A DNA stretch of 64,000 bases from Isoetes taiwanensis (Eukaryota; Streptophyta; Lycopodiopsida; Isoetales; Isoetaceae), in the NCBI GenBank assembly GCA_021234155.1, contig JAJEKV010000071.1, positions 3,098,483 through 3,162,482 of the forward strand, given 5' to 3'. This document shows, in pieces, positions 1-10,995 of this stretch. The first letter of the stretch is position 1. The number at the start of each line of letters is the position of its first letter. The notes below the pieces were generated by a model, which saw only the letters and a program-made list of their open reading frames with translations, did not search any database and had not been told where the DNA came from. Made by a program: the position numbers and the translations under genes.

Positions 1-673
1 CAATAACAAAAGCACTTAATTTGATCCCTAGATTTTTGTGGCTCCCTTTTTTATTGCTGCGTGAACAAAACAGTGTCATTCTTGAAATACTTTGGATTTG
101 TGCAACGAGTGCCAACATCTTCAAACTTGTATGCAGCGGGGGAACTTTCTAAAGCAATGACCAGGGGCTCAAAACTTATTGGACGACTATTCAACAGGGT
201 CTGGTATTTGTCTTCATCTCAGATAGATTCTCCAAATGGAAAAGAGATCCTTTTCATGTGGATGATATGAATAACAAGTCTACGATTAGCTGCATGCATA
301 GCAATTAACAAGGGTTTGCCAGATGTCATGGGGAGTGGAATCGCCATGCCATTTTCCATTCCAAAGGCAGAACGAGCGACCTAGTTTCCATGTTGTATGG
401 CGCGGGCTGGTAACCTGTTACTTGAAATAGAAAAGTAACAAGGAACTAAAGCAAAAGAGGCATGAGGTAAATTACAAGATTGCTGATAGATCACAAAAGA
501 ACTGGTGTTACAGAATGGGATCTGCCTGTCCTATATCTACGGCACAAATGGCTAGATCACAAACGGTGGATCCTGCATAACTAATAATAGAAACTAGTAA
601 TAAAACAGTAGGAAATATGATGCCAAGATGGAAACACAATAAGTAGGAAACACAATATGGATCAAAAGGTGAC

Positions 674-931
674 ATATGGGCAAAAGTATGCTGGTGGGGT
701 ACAAAAAAATGCGACCCCAACACTTAGATCAGCACCCTGTACCTGCTATTCTATCATAGTATTCCACTTGTCATTCATTGGAGCTGCTACATATTTCCAT
801 TGATTACCTAATTACCATGTGCTAGTACTAGTAACACCCTAAACAAGCTGCCACATGGGGTGCTATATGAGTGCTGTCAGCATGCGTCCGGACGCCTGCT
901 TTGTACCCCACCAGCATACTTTTGCCCATAT
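674..931. repeat. 32-bp perfect inverted repeat with 194-bp spacer
   Basis: Positions 674-705 and 900-931 are exact reverse complements over 32 bp (arm begins ATATGGGCAAAAGTATGC). No target duplication is evident outside the arms, so a small foldback element is possible but unproven. The spacer has no coding signal. Confidence 0.85.
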
Positions 932-1303
932 ACTGCCTTCTCACGTGAATATTTCCCTCTATGCTTTAATGTCATGTCAATGCATTGGGAATGTAGCATG
1001 ATTGTGAAAAAGAGGTAAAGTGTGAAGTCCATATAACCGAGGGTAAAAGACAACATACTAAAGAAGCAATATTACAGCAAATCCATTGTACTTGTACAAG
1101 CAATATTACAGCAATATGTTCTGTTATAGCAATATGTAAAAGACATGTTCTGTTACAGAACAGTAATATTACATAATTACATAAGTGAAAGAGCCTTTAT
1201 TCATAAGTGAAGCAATATTGCTTAAGTGAAAGAGTCTTTATTCAAAAACAATAAACAAATGAAGCATAGATCAAACATAAGTTAGAGAGCGCATATGAGC
1301 TTA

Positions 1304-1660
1304 CTACTCATATGGATAATAGCTATGGGAGCTAGATCCAGAGGGAAGATACGTGTCTTCTTCTGTAGAAAAGTGGCTACCATTGAATGTGTTTTCAGAT
1401 GGAGGTGATATATTGCCAATTGGATTGGATGGTAGTCGGGCCTGCAAGTCCATTTGAAGTCTCATTTGTATCTCCGCAAGTTGCAATTTCAATATCTCTT
1501 TCCTCTCAGAAATTTGCAACTGCAATTGTTCTGCACGCTCAGCTGCATCCTTTTTTGCCTGCAACTCCATTAGCTTGAGGGCTTTTTGAATGACAGTTAT
1601 GTCCTTCAGAGCTCCAGCTAGAATTGACGTAGCTCCACGAACACCATCTTCCAGTCGCAT
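1304..1660 (-). CDS. Coiled-coil ORF fragment, unrecognised
   Basis: An open frame of 118 codons. The middle third is rich in Lys, Glu, Gln and Leu (AERAEQLQLQISERKEILKL and similar heptad-like stretches), which predicts a coiled coil. The C-terminus is Ser/Tyr rich and ends YYPYE. Composition and layout resemble C-terminal coiled coils of plant trihelix or Myb/SANT-like proteins, but no DNA-binding domain is visible here. It may be a last exon; no upstream exon on the minus strand (above 1660) could be joined with confidence. The plus-strand frame over the same bases is a shadow. Confidence 0.4.
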   Translation of the reverse strand: MRLEDGVRGATSILAGALKDITVIQKALKLMELQAKKDAAERAEQLQLQISERKEILKLQLAEIQMRLQMDLQARLPSNPIGNISPPSENTFNGSHFSTEEDTYLPSGSSSHSYYPYE

Positions 1661-1765
1661 ATAATCATTAACATATATGCATTTGATCTTATATTATAAT
1701 GTTATTCAGTAATTCTTGGATTTGGATCCAGCCATAGATCCAACGGCTGAGATTTCACCATCCAA

Positions 1766-2050
1766 TTGTGCCTTACAATTGATGGCCGATGTTTCACCAT
1801 AAAAAACCCTAAAATGTCCGTCCAAATCCCCTCTCTTCTAGCTGTTGGCTATGGCCTTAATCTATTTTCTTGGCAAAAGGATACTCTAACGCCACTGATC
1901 GATATGAACATTCCATTCGATATTCTGCCAGGCCGAGGGCCTGCCAAATACAAACCCACCACAACAGCAGAAGCTGTTGCTGAAGTTCAAGAGCTTTGTC
2001 CCACAGTGTTTATGCCATATGCTGGCAAAACTGACGAGCTTAATAGATGA
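1766..2050 (+). CDS. Possible exon, unrecognised product
   Basis: A 94-codon open frame whose last 45 residues have balanced composition (FDILPGRGPAKYKPTT, then AEAVAEVQELCPTVF), unlike the low-complexity shadows around it. It ends just where a 56-bp tandem duplication starts. It precedes a better exon pair at 2342-2663 on the same strand and may belong to the same broken gene. I do not recognise the family. The ATG at 1766 is only the first in frame and is not supported as a real start. Confidence 0.25.
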   Translation: MCLTIDGRCFTIKNPKMSVQIPSLLAVGYGLNLFSWQKDTLTPLIDMNIPFDILPGRGPAKYKPTTTAEAVAEVQELCPTVFMPYAGKTDELNR

Positions 2051-2152
2051 AGTATGTGTTGTAGATAAAAATGTTGTTTTCTATATATGCATGATAAAAT
2101 AGATGAAGTATGTGTTGTAGATAAAAATGTTGTTTTCTATATATGCATGATG
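2042..2152. repeat. 56-bp tandem duplication, two copies
   Basis: The block beginning TAGATGAAGTATGTGTTGTA at 2044 recurs at 2100 almost unchanged, giving a period of 56 bp. It sits between the possible exon ending at 2050 and the exon pair starting at 2342. Confidence 0.9.
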
Positions 2153-2341
2153 TCTCTATTGTCAGCTTTTGATAGTTATACTGGGACTTCAAGTAGCTTT
2201 TGCTTGCATAAGATAAGCAGCAAAACACTTAAAAGAAAGTCTATAGCGCTCATATTAATATGTGTTTTCCAATTTATCTCTTTTGAGTTATCCCTGATTG
2301 CCTGTTTGGCTAAGTTTTGTTGTTTGTCAACCAAATTCTAG

Positions 2342-2663
2342 GTACAAAATGCTTCAGCTCTTCTGGAATTTGTTGATGCTCGCATACAGGCTGTAATCTT
2401 ATGCCAAAGTCTTCCGACTCCAGCTTATGCCGTGGCATTTCAAATCTTACAAGCAAGCTGTCTTATTGTGGATTATGATGCCATCACTTATTTTGAATGT
2501 ATCTGGGAGGTAAGCATTCTAGAATGTTATTTCAAGTGGATGGAAGTGTCTGTAATTGAGCAAACACATATTACAGGTGCCAGTTTTGGAGCTTTTGTTC
2601 CAAATGCATGCAAAAGCAGGCAATCAAATTAGGGTCCATGCTTTGATAAACTTGCTACAATAA
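2342..2663 (+). CDS. Two-exon gene fragment, unrecognised
   Basis: Exon 2342-2509 is preceded by an AG acceptor (2340-2341), is exactly 56 codons long and ends at a clean GTAAGC donor (2510). The next exon starts after TTACAG at 2577 in the same phase and runs to TAA at 2661-2663. The peptide is helical and hydrophobic (ASALLEFVDARIQAVILCQS; VPVLELLFQMHAKAGNQIRV), as in HEAT/ARM-type repeats, but I cannot name it. After the stop the same frame continues with plausible protein for about 20 codons (PALNVHNPALID), so the TAA may be a disabling mutation. It is probably part of a larger gene or a pseudogene. Confidence 0.4.
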
Positions 2664-3557
2664 CCTGCTCTTAATGTTCATAATCCGGCATTAATTGACA
2701 CATGTAGCTGCAATGGAACAACGATTTCTCCAACGATTTTTATAACGAGATTCTTTGTTGAAATTGTGGGATTCAACTCTAATTGCGGAACTATAAAGCT
2801 ATAAGGGCTAGACATCATGAAGCAAATGTTGCCCAGCTTATTCACTGGGGTAAGAAAGTATTGAATGGAATTCATTTTGTTACTTTTATGTGCACTGCAA
2901 GTCTTTGACAAAATGTTGCAGATGAATGCACTACATGTTCGTACTTGAAGATGTATGGAAACCTGTAAACAAATTTGTGTACTTTAGGTTTTGTCTGATT
3001 TTTTCAAATTTTCAAGTGCAATCAGGGAAGGATCTTATTGTATCTAATTGTTGGCAGATAAATAAAATTATACAGTGTATTTTACATTATGCTAAAGCCT
3101 GTCTTGTGACATCAATGTTGGCAATTTGCATTCATAGTCTATGTTATCGTCTTTGGAGGAAGGCATGGTCATTTAACAAAGTTACCATAGTTGGATATAC
3201 CACTATTGTTTTAGGGCTAGTAATTTCAGATTCAAGAGTGCAGCACGTCGACCCTTCTCATGTTAGGGTTTTGCGCTAGGTTTTTCCACAGTTTCAAATT
3301 TAGACGCTTGCATTGTTTCTATTATTTCTCAGAAGTCTGTTTCTTGCCCATGAGTGGTTTCCTTGTTTGCATTTGCTTTTCTTTTTTCGTCTGATGCTGT
3401 TCCAGAACAGATGGAACATAGCTTGCCAGAACATAGTCGGAAACAAAGAAAGCCCTCTTGGGCTTCTTTCTGAATGGGAAAGCATTAGAGGAGGTGGCCC
3501 TTGTAAAATGGGCCTTTTAAATTGGTGAAGGGCTAGGTTTGGTTTAGGTTCAGATTA
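2664..3557. other. Non-coding stretch left of the LTR element
   Basis: AT-rich sequence with short frames only. Nothing here is supported as a gene. It ends in the GGTAT target copy of the LTR element; the same locus resumes at 9702. Confidence 0.5.
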
Positions 3558-3826
3558 GGTATTGTAACGAACCTAGTGACCTTGGGGATATGATTTTTAG
3601 CAAGCTTATCTTATCTAAATATTGTGTAGTCCTATATTAGCATTTCGAATTTGGTGAGCACCATAAAAGCGGGGCTACCAAAATCATAGCATGTGCTGCG
3701 AATATCTGCACATCCCAATTTGCCTGATTAAGGGAAGCCGTGCAAAATCCGGCACCCTAGCATGCCGAATGGGCATCTGGCGGGATGCTCTGGCAGCAGG
3801 ATAGTTGCCAGGTGGAGATTTGATCT

Positions 3827-3834
3827 TATATAAG
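3827..3834 (+). promoter_or_regulatory. LTR TATA-like box
   Basis: TATATAAG about 265 bp into the 5' LTR; the 3' LTR copy is at 7633-7640. It is the best candidate for the element's own promoter. No other core motif was confirmed. Confidence 0.5.
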
Positions 3835-4297
3835 AGGAGGAAGAGCTGGCCGAATTGCAGGAGGAATAGAGAAGAGAATCGGAAGCTGGATGCAAAGCGG
3901 CATAGATGGATTTGAAGCGAAAGGCTGAGAAGGAAGCTTGAAGCAAGGAGACGATGATCAAATCGATTGTAAGCAGAAGCCATCTGAAAAACTAAGGTGG
4001 GGCTTTGATGCATGATTTAAGGCTTTTAAGGAAGCAGGATTAAGGGATAGCAGCTAGATCGAAATTGTGAATACCTCTTTGTAAATTCGCTTGCCATGCT
4101 GACAAATACATCTGTAGTCTGGAACTGGTTTAGAATCCGCCTTGTGATGAATTTCGGCCTGTTCCGCCTACATTCCGGCCAGTTTTGATGTTGTTCCCAA
4201 TCCGGCAGTGTCTCTGTGCAACAGAGATCCTCTGATAGGGCTTTTTGGTTTGCAAGTCCAGTTCTTGATAGTTCTTTCGCTGTTTAAATTCACTGAA

Positions 4298-4370
4298 GGC
4301 CTTGTAGGCTAGTTGGTTAGTAATTGAGGCTTTTAGGCCATAGACCCAGGTTCGAATCCAAACTCCGGCA
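4298..4370 (+). other. tRNA-like sequence inside the 5' LTR
   Basis: A 73-nt segment with an internal pol III B box (GGTTCGAATCC, 4349-4359) at tRNA position 52-62 and an A-box-like TAGGCTAGTTGG (4305-4316) at position 8-19, one mismatch from TRGYNNARNNGG. Length and spacing match a real tRNA, but acceptor, T and anticodon stems have largely lost pairing. It is therefore a tRNA pseudogene or tRNA-derived SINE head, not a functional tRNA. The anticodon cannot be assigned. Confidence 0.7.
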
Positions 4371-5884
4371 TTTGTTTTCGCGTAAATATTCCTTTTGACC
4401 TTCTCTTATTTAAGAGGGATACAAGAGTTAGGTGAACCATGCATTTATATTATTGATTCAACCTTTTATTGAGACTATGGAACCTTCCTTAGAGATTTAT
4501 CTTTGCATGCCTAGCTAGTTAGGGACACAACTTGAAGCCACCTTGAAGCTACCTTTGAGTATACATTGACCTTAACAAGCTTTGGGGATTTCTGTAAACA
4601 TTAAGAATGAGCTTAAGATTTAACCTATACGGTGTTATGGGTAATGACCTTTGCATATGGGGTTATTTTGCTGAGATTTATATTATTGCTAGTGGTTAAC
4701 TATGGTTGCAAGGCATGCCTATCGCTCTAAAATGGGATTGCCTATGTTGATGGTTATGTTGTGGCATATGGGTCTCTTGCAAGGGGTGACGTATAGCAGT
4801 AAGATTATGAGTTAAATCTATCTTGTGGAGATTTACACTATGCAAAGATTCTTTTATTGTATGATTGTCTAGCTATGCTTCCAGTAGAATATGTGAATTA
4901 TCTCTAGAACATTAGTGTAATTATGGTATTACCTGAAAGTTATGGCTGCTTATATGTTAAGGGAGTTCCTGTTCTTGCTTTGAGATGTGCAATGATGTGT
5001 TGTCACTTGGTATGAACCTTATTGTGTTGCATTGCTCTATGGTTGTTCTTGGAAGTAAGATGCATGAGGATTCTATGATATCTCGTATTGGATCAACCTG
5101 TAAGGTTATTGGTGATATGCTATCTTGTAAGGTCATGTTGCATCTTGCATTGCAAACGGACCATCTTCGGAGGGGTGGAATGGCCGTGAGACTCCGCATC
5201 CGTCTAGATGGCTAGACGGATGGCATGTTGCATTTGCGGCCCACCTTCGGAGGGGTGGGGTGGCCGTGTAGACTCCGCATCCGGCCTGATGGCCTGTTGG
5301 ATGAGTTTAGCCCTGTACGTACAGATGGAGAGAGTGGTCTCCTTGGGGTCGCAACCCAAGGATTACGCTTGGCATATGTGCATACATACAGAAGGTTGAT
5401 GTGAATGTAAACATGCTTGTAGTATGAGTTCTAACTAATGCAGGGGCATGGAGGAGCAGGTAAATCTATTGTCTTCTTATCTTGGATGTTATATGCTAGA
5501 TTGTTTTGTGGTTGATGTTGTGAATGCTCCCGAAATGTTTCCTCCCCACTTAGTCCTTGTGGACTAACCCCCTTGCATTGTTTGTGTATGTTTAAGAGGG
5601 TACGTCCTGAGCTGAGAATGCAGTATTCGAATGGAGAGTCTAGGGATGAGGGTGCGACAGCAGGAGTGTTTTCCAAAGTCGTCTTCGGTGACTTATAAGG
5701 AGGACTTGTTGAGCTAGTATGAGTTGTTAGCATGCCAAACTCCGATGAGTTTGGTCTTGTATGTAATTATCTGATCAATGGGACTATACTTTATTGAGCA
5801 AGTATACGAGTATCTTGGATATTTAACTTAGATGTTAAACGTGTCGGTGCAACGGCCTAGGCCAAGGGGCTAGGTCCGTTTCAG

Positions 5885-5896
5885 TGGTATCAGAGC
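5885..5896 (+). promoter_or_regulatory. Primer-binding site, initiator Met tRNA
   Basis: TGGTATCAGAGC lies one base after the 5' LTR. It matches the usual plant PBS complementary to the 3' end of initiator Met tRNA, where reverse transcription starts. Confidence 0.92.
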
Positions 5897-7368
5897 AGAA
5901 AGTTCCGACATCTTCGGGCCATGGGAATTAGGGGCTAAGAGCTAAAGAGGTTCTACTATGAAGTAGAATGATTTGGTGATTGGTAAATGCACCAACTAAG
6001 ATGTAGTTAAAAGGAACAAGAAATGAGCATAGGTTTAAGGGATTGATAGTATCTTAAGTTTTGATTATTATTCTGTGCTATATAAGCTAGAAAAGTTAAT
6101 GAGAATGCAGTTCATCAAGGAGCTAAGTTTTGTCAAAAGTTATCGAAAATAGGATGAAATGTTAAGAAGGATGTTTTCACGTTGTGAAGGTACGTTCCTA
6201 CAAATTTCTATAACTGATAGTGGTCCACGTTGCCATGTTACTTTAAAATAGACCGTGTGAAAGGTGTGTAAGTGCCAAGGAGAGGTTCTTATATGGACAA
6301 TGGAAGCAAAATTATGTGATATTGATATACAGTTTCTTGTTGTTGGGCCAATTATATCTCTTGAGATGATTTCAGATGGGCTACATTTGGATCTAAAAGT
6401 CACAACAAAGCAGTTGTGAGCCAAGCTTTGACTGAGGTTAAGTATACTTGGATTGTATTTGACATATTTACGCTTCCGGATGGCATGATTGTAGTTGCAA
6501 ATTTTGTATTAACATAAAAACAAATGTCGTTGGCTATGTTGTAAATGCTGAATCCACGGTAGGGAGCAGCCATTGCAAAGAAGACCGACATATGATTGCA
6601 TAGCGGAATATGGTACGATCAAAGCTAAGGTGGAATCAAATGCTATAACGATGTGAAGTTTCACATTTAATAGGATAAGGACCTTGAGATTGTTGCCATA
6701 TAATTGTGCTCTCTGGACCAGTTGTCGACATTGAAAGGATGTTAGTTGATGACAAGCCATAGAAGGAAGTTAAGTATTTGGCAGGGATTACACCATCGAA
6801 CATTCTGCTAGTGATGGTTGGCACCAAGATCTTTGGAATGGTTTGGGTTAATTTGTTGTGCGGGTTATATAGCCATATTAAGATACACAGAATGGGGGGA
6901 TGTGATTATGTTTTTTTGTCACTTTTGGATTAGCTACCCAAGACGTGTCATATGAATACATATCTAGTCCGAACTGAGTATCTCCCTTGTCATGGTGGGG
7001 TTAATACTTCATAGTGCGCTATTTTATCCTGAATAGAAAAAGTAGATTAACCTATGCAGATGTTTCCTACGTTAAGTTTACTTCCAAAATGCACTTAGTT
7101 ATTTTGACTATGTGATAGATTAAGTTGGCACTACACCAATTTGGACAGAAATAGTGGAGCTTAAGCCTATATGGGTTATAAGGAAGTTTTGGTATAATGT
7201 GGAAGGGTATTGGGAATACCATGTTCTATTGCAAATGTGCAATTGAAGGGACTGCATCAGAACATAGCGGAGGCTCAGAAGAGTTGGCAAAAGCTTAATC
7301 TCCCGTATTCAAGCAGTTGTACCTCAAGTAACTCATGAGGACATGAGTTGAATTTTACAAGGGGAGAA
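5897..7368 (+). other. Non-coding interior of LARD-like element
   Basis: About 1.47 kb with stops in all frames and no retroelement protein motif. The final bases, ACAAGGGGAGAA, are the polypurine tract. Any function would be structural, such as packaging or dimerisation; no specific site was identified. Confidence 0.8.
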
Positions 7369-9696
7369 TGTAACGAACCTAGTGACCTTGGGGATATGAT
7401 TTTTAGCAAGCTTATCTTATCTAAATATTGTGTAGTCCTATATTAGCATTTCGAATTTGGTGAGCACCATAAAAGCGGGGCTACCAAAATCATAGCATGT
7501 GCTGCGAATATCTGCACATCCCAATTTGCCTGATTAAGGGAAGCCGTGCAAAATCCGGCACCCTAGCATGCCGAATGGGCATCTGGCGGGATGCTCTGGC
7601 AGCAGCATAGTTGCCAGGTGGAGATTTGATCTTATATAAGAGGAGGAAGAGCTGGCCGAATTGCAGGAGGAATAGAGAAGAGAATCGGAAGCTGGATGCA
7701 AAGCGGCATAGATGGATTTGAAGCGAAAGGCTGAGAAGGAAGCTTGAAGCAAGGAGACGATGATCAAATCGATTGTAAGCAGAAGCCATCTGAAAAACTA
7801 AGGTGGGGCTTTGATGCATGATTTAAGGCTTTTAAGGAAGCAGGATTAAGGGATAGCAGCTAGATCGAAATTGTGAATACCTCTTTGTAAATTCGCTTGC
7901 CATGCTGACAAATACATCTGTAGTCTGGAACTGGTTTAGAATCCGCCTTGTGATGAATTTCGGCCTGTTCCGCCTACATTCCGGCCAGTTTTGATGTTGT
8001 TCCCAATCCGGCAGTGTCTCTGTGCAAATGAGAGATCCTCTGATAGGGCTTTTGGTTTGCAAGTCCAGTTCTTGATAGTTCTTTCGCTGTTTAAATTCAC
8101 TGAAGGCCTTGTAGGCTAGTTGGTTAGTAATTGAGGCTTTTAGGCCATAGACCCAGGTTCGAATCCAAACTCCGGCATTTGTTTTCGCGTAAATATTCCT
8201 TTTGACCTTCTCTTATTTAAGAGGGATACAAGAGTTAGGTGAACCATGCATTTATATTATTGATTCAACCTTTTATTGAGACTATGGAACCTTCCTTAGA
8301 GATTTATCTTTGCATGCCTAGCTAGTTAGGGACACAACTTGAAGCCACCTTGAAGCTACCTTTGAGTATACATTGACCTTAACAAGCTTTGGGGATTTCT
8401 GTAAACATTAAGAATGAGCTTAAGATTTAACCTATACGGTGTTATGGGTAATGACCTTTGCATATGGGGTTATTTTGCTGAGATTTATATTATTGCTAGT
8501 GGTTAACTATGGTTGCAAGGCATGCCTATCGCTCTAAAATGGGATTGCCTATGTTGATGGTTATGTTGTGGCATATGGGTCTCTTGCAAGGGGTGACGTA
8601 TAGCAGTAAGATTATGAGTTAAATCTATCTTGTGGAGATTTACACTATGCAAAGATTCTTTTATTGTATGATTGTCTAGCTATGCTTCCAGTAGAATATG
8701 TGAATTATCTCTAGAACATTAGTGTAATTATGGTATTACCTGAAAGTTATGGCTGCTTATATGTTAAGGGAGTTCCTGTTCTTGCTTTGAGATGTGCAAT
8801 GATGTGTTGTCACTTGGTATGAACCTTATTGTGTTGCATTGCTCTATGGTTGTTCTTGGAAGTAAGATGCATGAGGATTCTATGATATCTCGTATTGGAT
8901 CAACCTGTAAGGTTATTGGTGATATGCTATCTTGTAAGGTCATGTTGCATCTTGCATTGCAAACGGACCATCTTCGGAGGGGTGGAATGGCCGTGAGACT
9001 CCGCATCCGTCTAGATGGCTAGACGGATGGCATGTTGCATTTGCGGCCCACCTTCGGAGGGGTGGGGTGGCCGTGTAGACTCCGTGATCCCGCCCGATGG
9101 CCCTGTTGGATGAGTTTAGCCCCAATGCACGCATTGCATGGAGAGAGTGGTCTCCTTGGGGTCGCAACCCAAGGATTACGCTTGGCATATGTGCATACAT
9201 ACAGAAGGTTGATGTGAATGTAAACATGCTTGTAGTATGAGTTCTAACTAATGCAGGGGCATAGAGGAGCAGGTAAATCTATTGTCTTCTTATCTTGGAT
9301 GTTATATGCTAGATTGTTTTGTGGTTGATGTTGTGAATGCTCCCGAAATGTTTCCTCCCCACTTAGTCCTTGTGGACTAACCCCCTTGCATTGTTTGTGT
9401 ATGTTTAAGAGGGTACGTCCTGAGCTGAGAATGCAGTATTCGAATGGAGAGTCTAGGGATGAGGGTGCGACAGCAGGAGTGTTTTCCGAAGTCGTCTTCG
9501 GTGACTTATAAGGAGGACTTGTTGAGCTAGTATGAGTTGTTAGCATGCCAAACTCTGATGAGTTTGGTCTTGTATGTAATTATCTGATCAATGGGACTAT
9601 ACTTTATTGAGCAAGTATACGAGTATCTTGGATATTTAACTTAGATGTTAAACGTGTCGGTGCAACGGCCTAGGCCAAGGGGCTAGGTCCGTTTCA
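7369..9696 (+). repeat. 3' LTR of LARD-like element
   Basis: A 2,328-bp LTR nearly identical to the 5' copy. Most differences are single bases or short indels (for example AGCAGG/AGCAGC near 3798/7604). One cluster of differences sits at about 9084-9140 against 5277-5325. TATA-like box at 7633-7640. Confidence 0.95.
8105..8177 (+). other. tRNA-like sequence inside the 3' LTR
   Basis: Identical in layout to the 5' LTR copy: B box GGTTCGAATCC and the A-box-like stretch at tRNA-like spacing. Both copies were inherited together when the LTR was duplicated by reverse transcription. Confidence 0.7.
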
Positions 9697-9701
9697 GGTA
9701 T

Positions 9702-10107
9702 GGGTTAATAAGTTTGCTAGTTCTTATAATCCCATTATATTGGAGGCCCGTTCAGTGCGAGGTCTTTCTTTGGGAGCACTGCTGTAGCAGGCCGAGGGAT
9801 GCAGTAAGATCAGGCCGATTGCAGGCCTAGGGATGAGGCGGTTGCAATGGTTCGTTCATCATAACGAAGATTTCTTTGAACTAGCAGGAGGCGATTATAG
9901 TAATCTTATATTTCCTTTTCTTTGGATCCTCCATTCTGTCTAGATGAGCCTAGCCATTCCCAAAATGCTTCCCAAAGAAACAGTACAGCAATTTGGTTCA
10001 TAGATTTGATTTTGTTATTTTGGTGGATACCATCACCTCATTCAAGCTTCTATTATTCAGTGTTAGTTTGAGAGCTACATGTCTCTATCTAGCAAGCATC
10101 TTCAGGA
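9702..10107. other. Flank of LTR insertion, no gene seen
   Basis: Continuation of the locus interrupted at 3557. AT-moderate sequence with no frame or motif worth calling. Confidence 0.5.
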
Positions 10108-10800
10108 ATGACACTAGTACAAGGAATTGGTGAAATTGACTCTGTTAGGACGAGAATAGGGACAATTTCAATAGGTGACTGGTTTACAATGCAGCCCGCA
10201 AATGCAGTACAGATTATTCACTTGCATTGGAAGGGTAGAGTAATGGCATTTAGAGTAAATCAATCTGGAAAGATAGAAGCATTAGTGGAACATGTCTATG
10301 AAAGTAAAAATATGGCAACTAGGGTTCAACTCAACGTGATAGATTTCCAAACTCTGTTTTTCCTTCAGATGCTTTTGAATGGGAAAGCATTGATTGCTTC
10401 ACATCTAAATTTACAGCCTACCACATTAGCTATAGAGGGATGTTTGCAAGTAGCACATTAATAGCTCTCAAGCAGCAAGCAAATGATCTTCTTTTATAGT
10501 CATGAGTATCTCGTGCCAAAATACTCAGAGCAATATGGTGTATTACGGCCTTTAGAACAACCACTTGCAATAGAGGTACGAAATAATTTGCAGCAACTCT
10601 TTAAAGCCAAGATCATGCAAGACATTCAAGCAAGCTTGAAGAAGAGTGGAGGGATTGCAGTTAGACTTGGATGGGTTTTGATTTCCAACATGTTTCAAGC
10701 TTTATTTGGAGGTTCCTACCACAGAAAAACAAAGAAGACAGCCATATGCACAAAGTTGGACTTATTGCATGGTTGGGAAGATAAGAAAGTACATACTTGA
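10108..10800 (+). pseudogene. Unrecognised frame with two adjacent stops
   Basis: One reading frame runs from 10108 to 10800 and is closed only by adjacent TAA TAG codons at about 10459-10464. The two halves encode 117 and about 105 residues of normal composition (for example IEALVEHVYESKNMATRVQL; EQPLAIEVRNNLQQLFKAK). Tandem stops inside an otherwise open frame suggest a decaying gene or a transposon protein. It lies just upstream of an R-family block on the same strand and may be part of that repeat. No family recognised. Confidence 0.3.
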
Positions 10801-10995
10801 ATTTGAGGAGATTGAATGTATAGTTCAGTAAGATAAGCTTTTTTATAGGTACATCTTACTTGGTCTATTAACCATGTGTATTATAAAAGCATTTGATTTA
10901 GACTATTTCTAAATTGACCATATCCATACTTCCATCTTTTCACAGGTATTACTTTTCAAGAAAAGCTCTCTTTGAAATTTGAATTTAGGAGGTTT

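Larger units (their letters stand above)
3563..5883 (+). repeat. 5' LTR of LARD-like element
   Basis: A 2,321-bp LTR. A TATA-like box (TATATAAG) lies at 3827-3834. A 73-nt tRNA-like sequence lies at 4298-4370. Two diverged units of an 80-bp period GC-rich repeat share CTTCGGAGGGGTGG at 5165 and 5245, and between them is an 8-bp-arm palindrome at 5201-5220. Frames on either strand, such as 3684-4013 minus, occur in both LTRs but look like nothing known and are not called. Confidence 0.95.
3558..9701 (+). mobile_element. Complete non-autonomous LTR retrotransposon (LARD-like)
   Basis: Two direct LTRs (3563-5883 and 7369-9696) start TGTAACGAACC and end GTCCGTTTCA. GGTAT flanks both sides (3558-3562, 9697-9701) as a 5-bp target duplication. 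A primer-binding site for initiator Met tRNA follows the 5' LTR, and an ACAAGGGGAGAA polypurine tract abuts the 3' LTR. The 1,485-bp interior has no gag, protease, RT or integrase in any frame, so the element must be mobilised by proteins from elsewhere. Long LTRs with a non-coding interior fit the LARD class. The LTRs differ at few positions, so insertion was recent. Confidence 0.95.

Noticed and set aside
3684..4013. 109-codon minus-strand frame, repeated at 7490-7819
   Set aside because: It lies entirely inside both LTR copies, so its repetition is due to the LTR and not coding constraint. No domain is visible.
4298..4370. Functional tRNA gene
   Set aside because: Boxes are well placed, but acceptor, T and anticodon stems do not pair. 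It is a tRNA-like relic.
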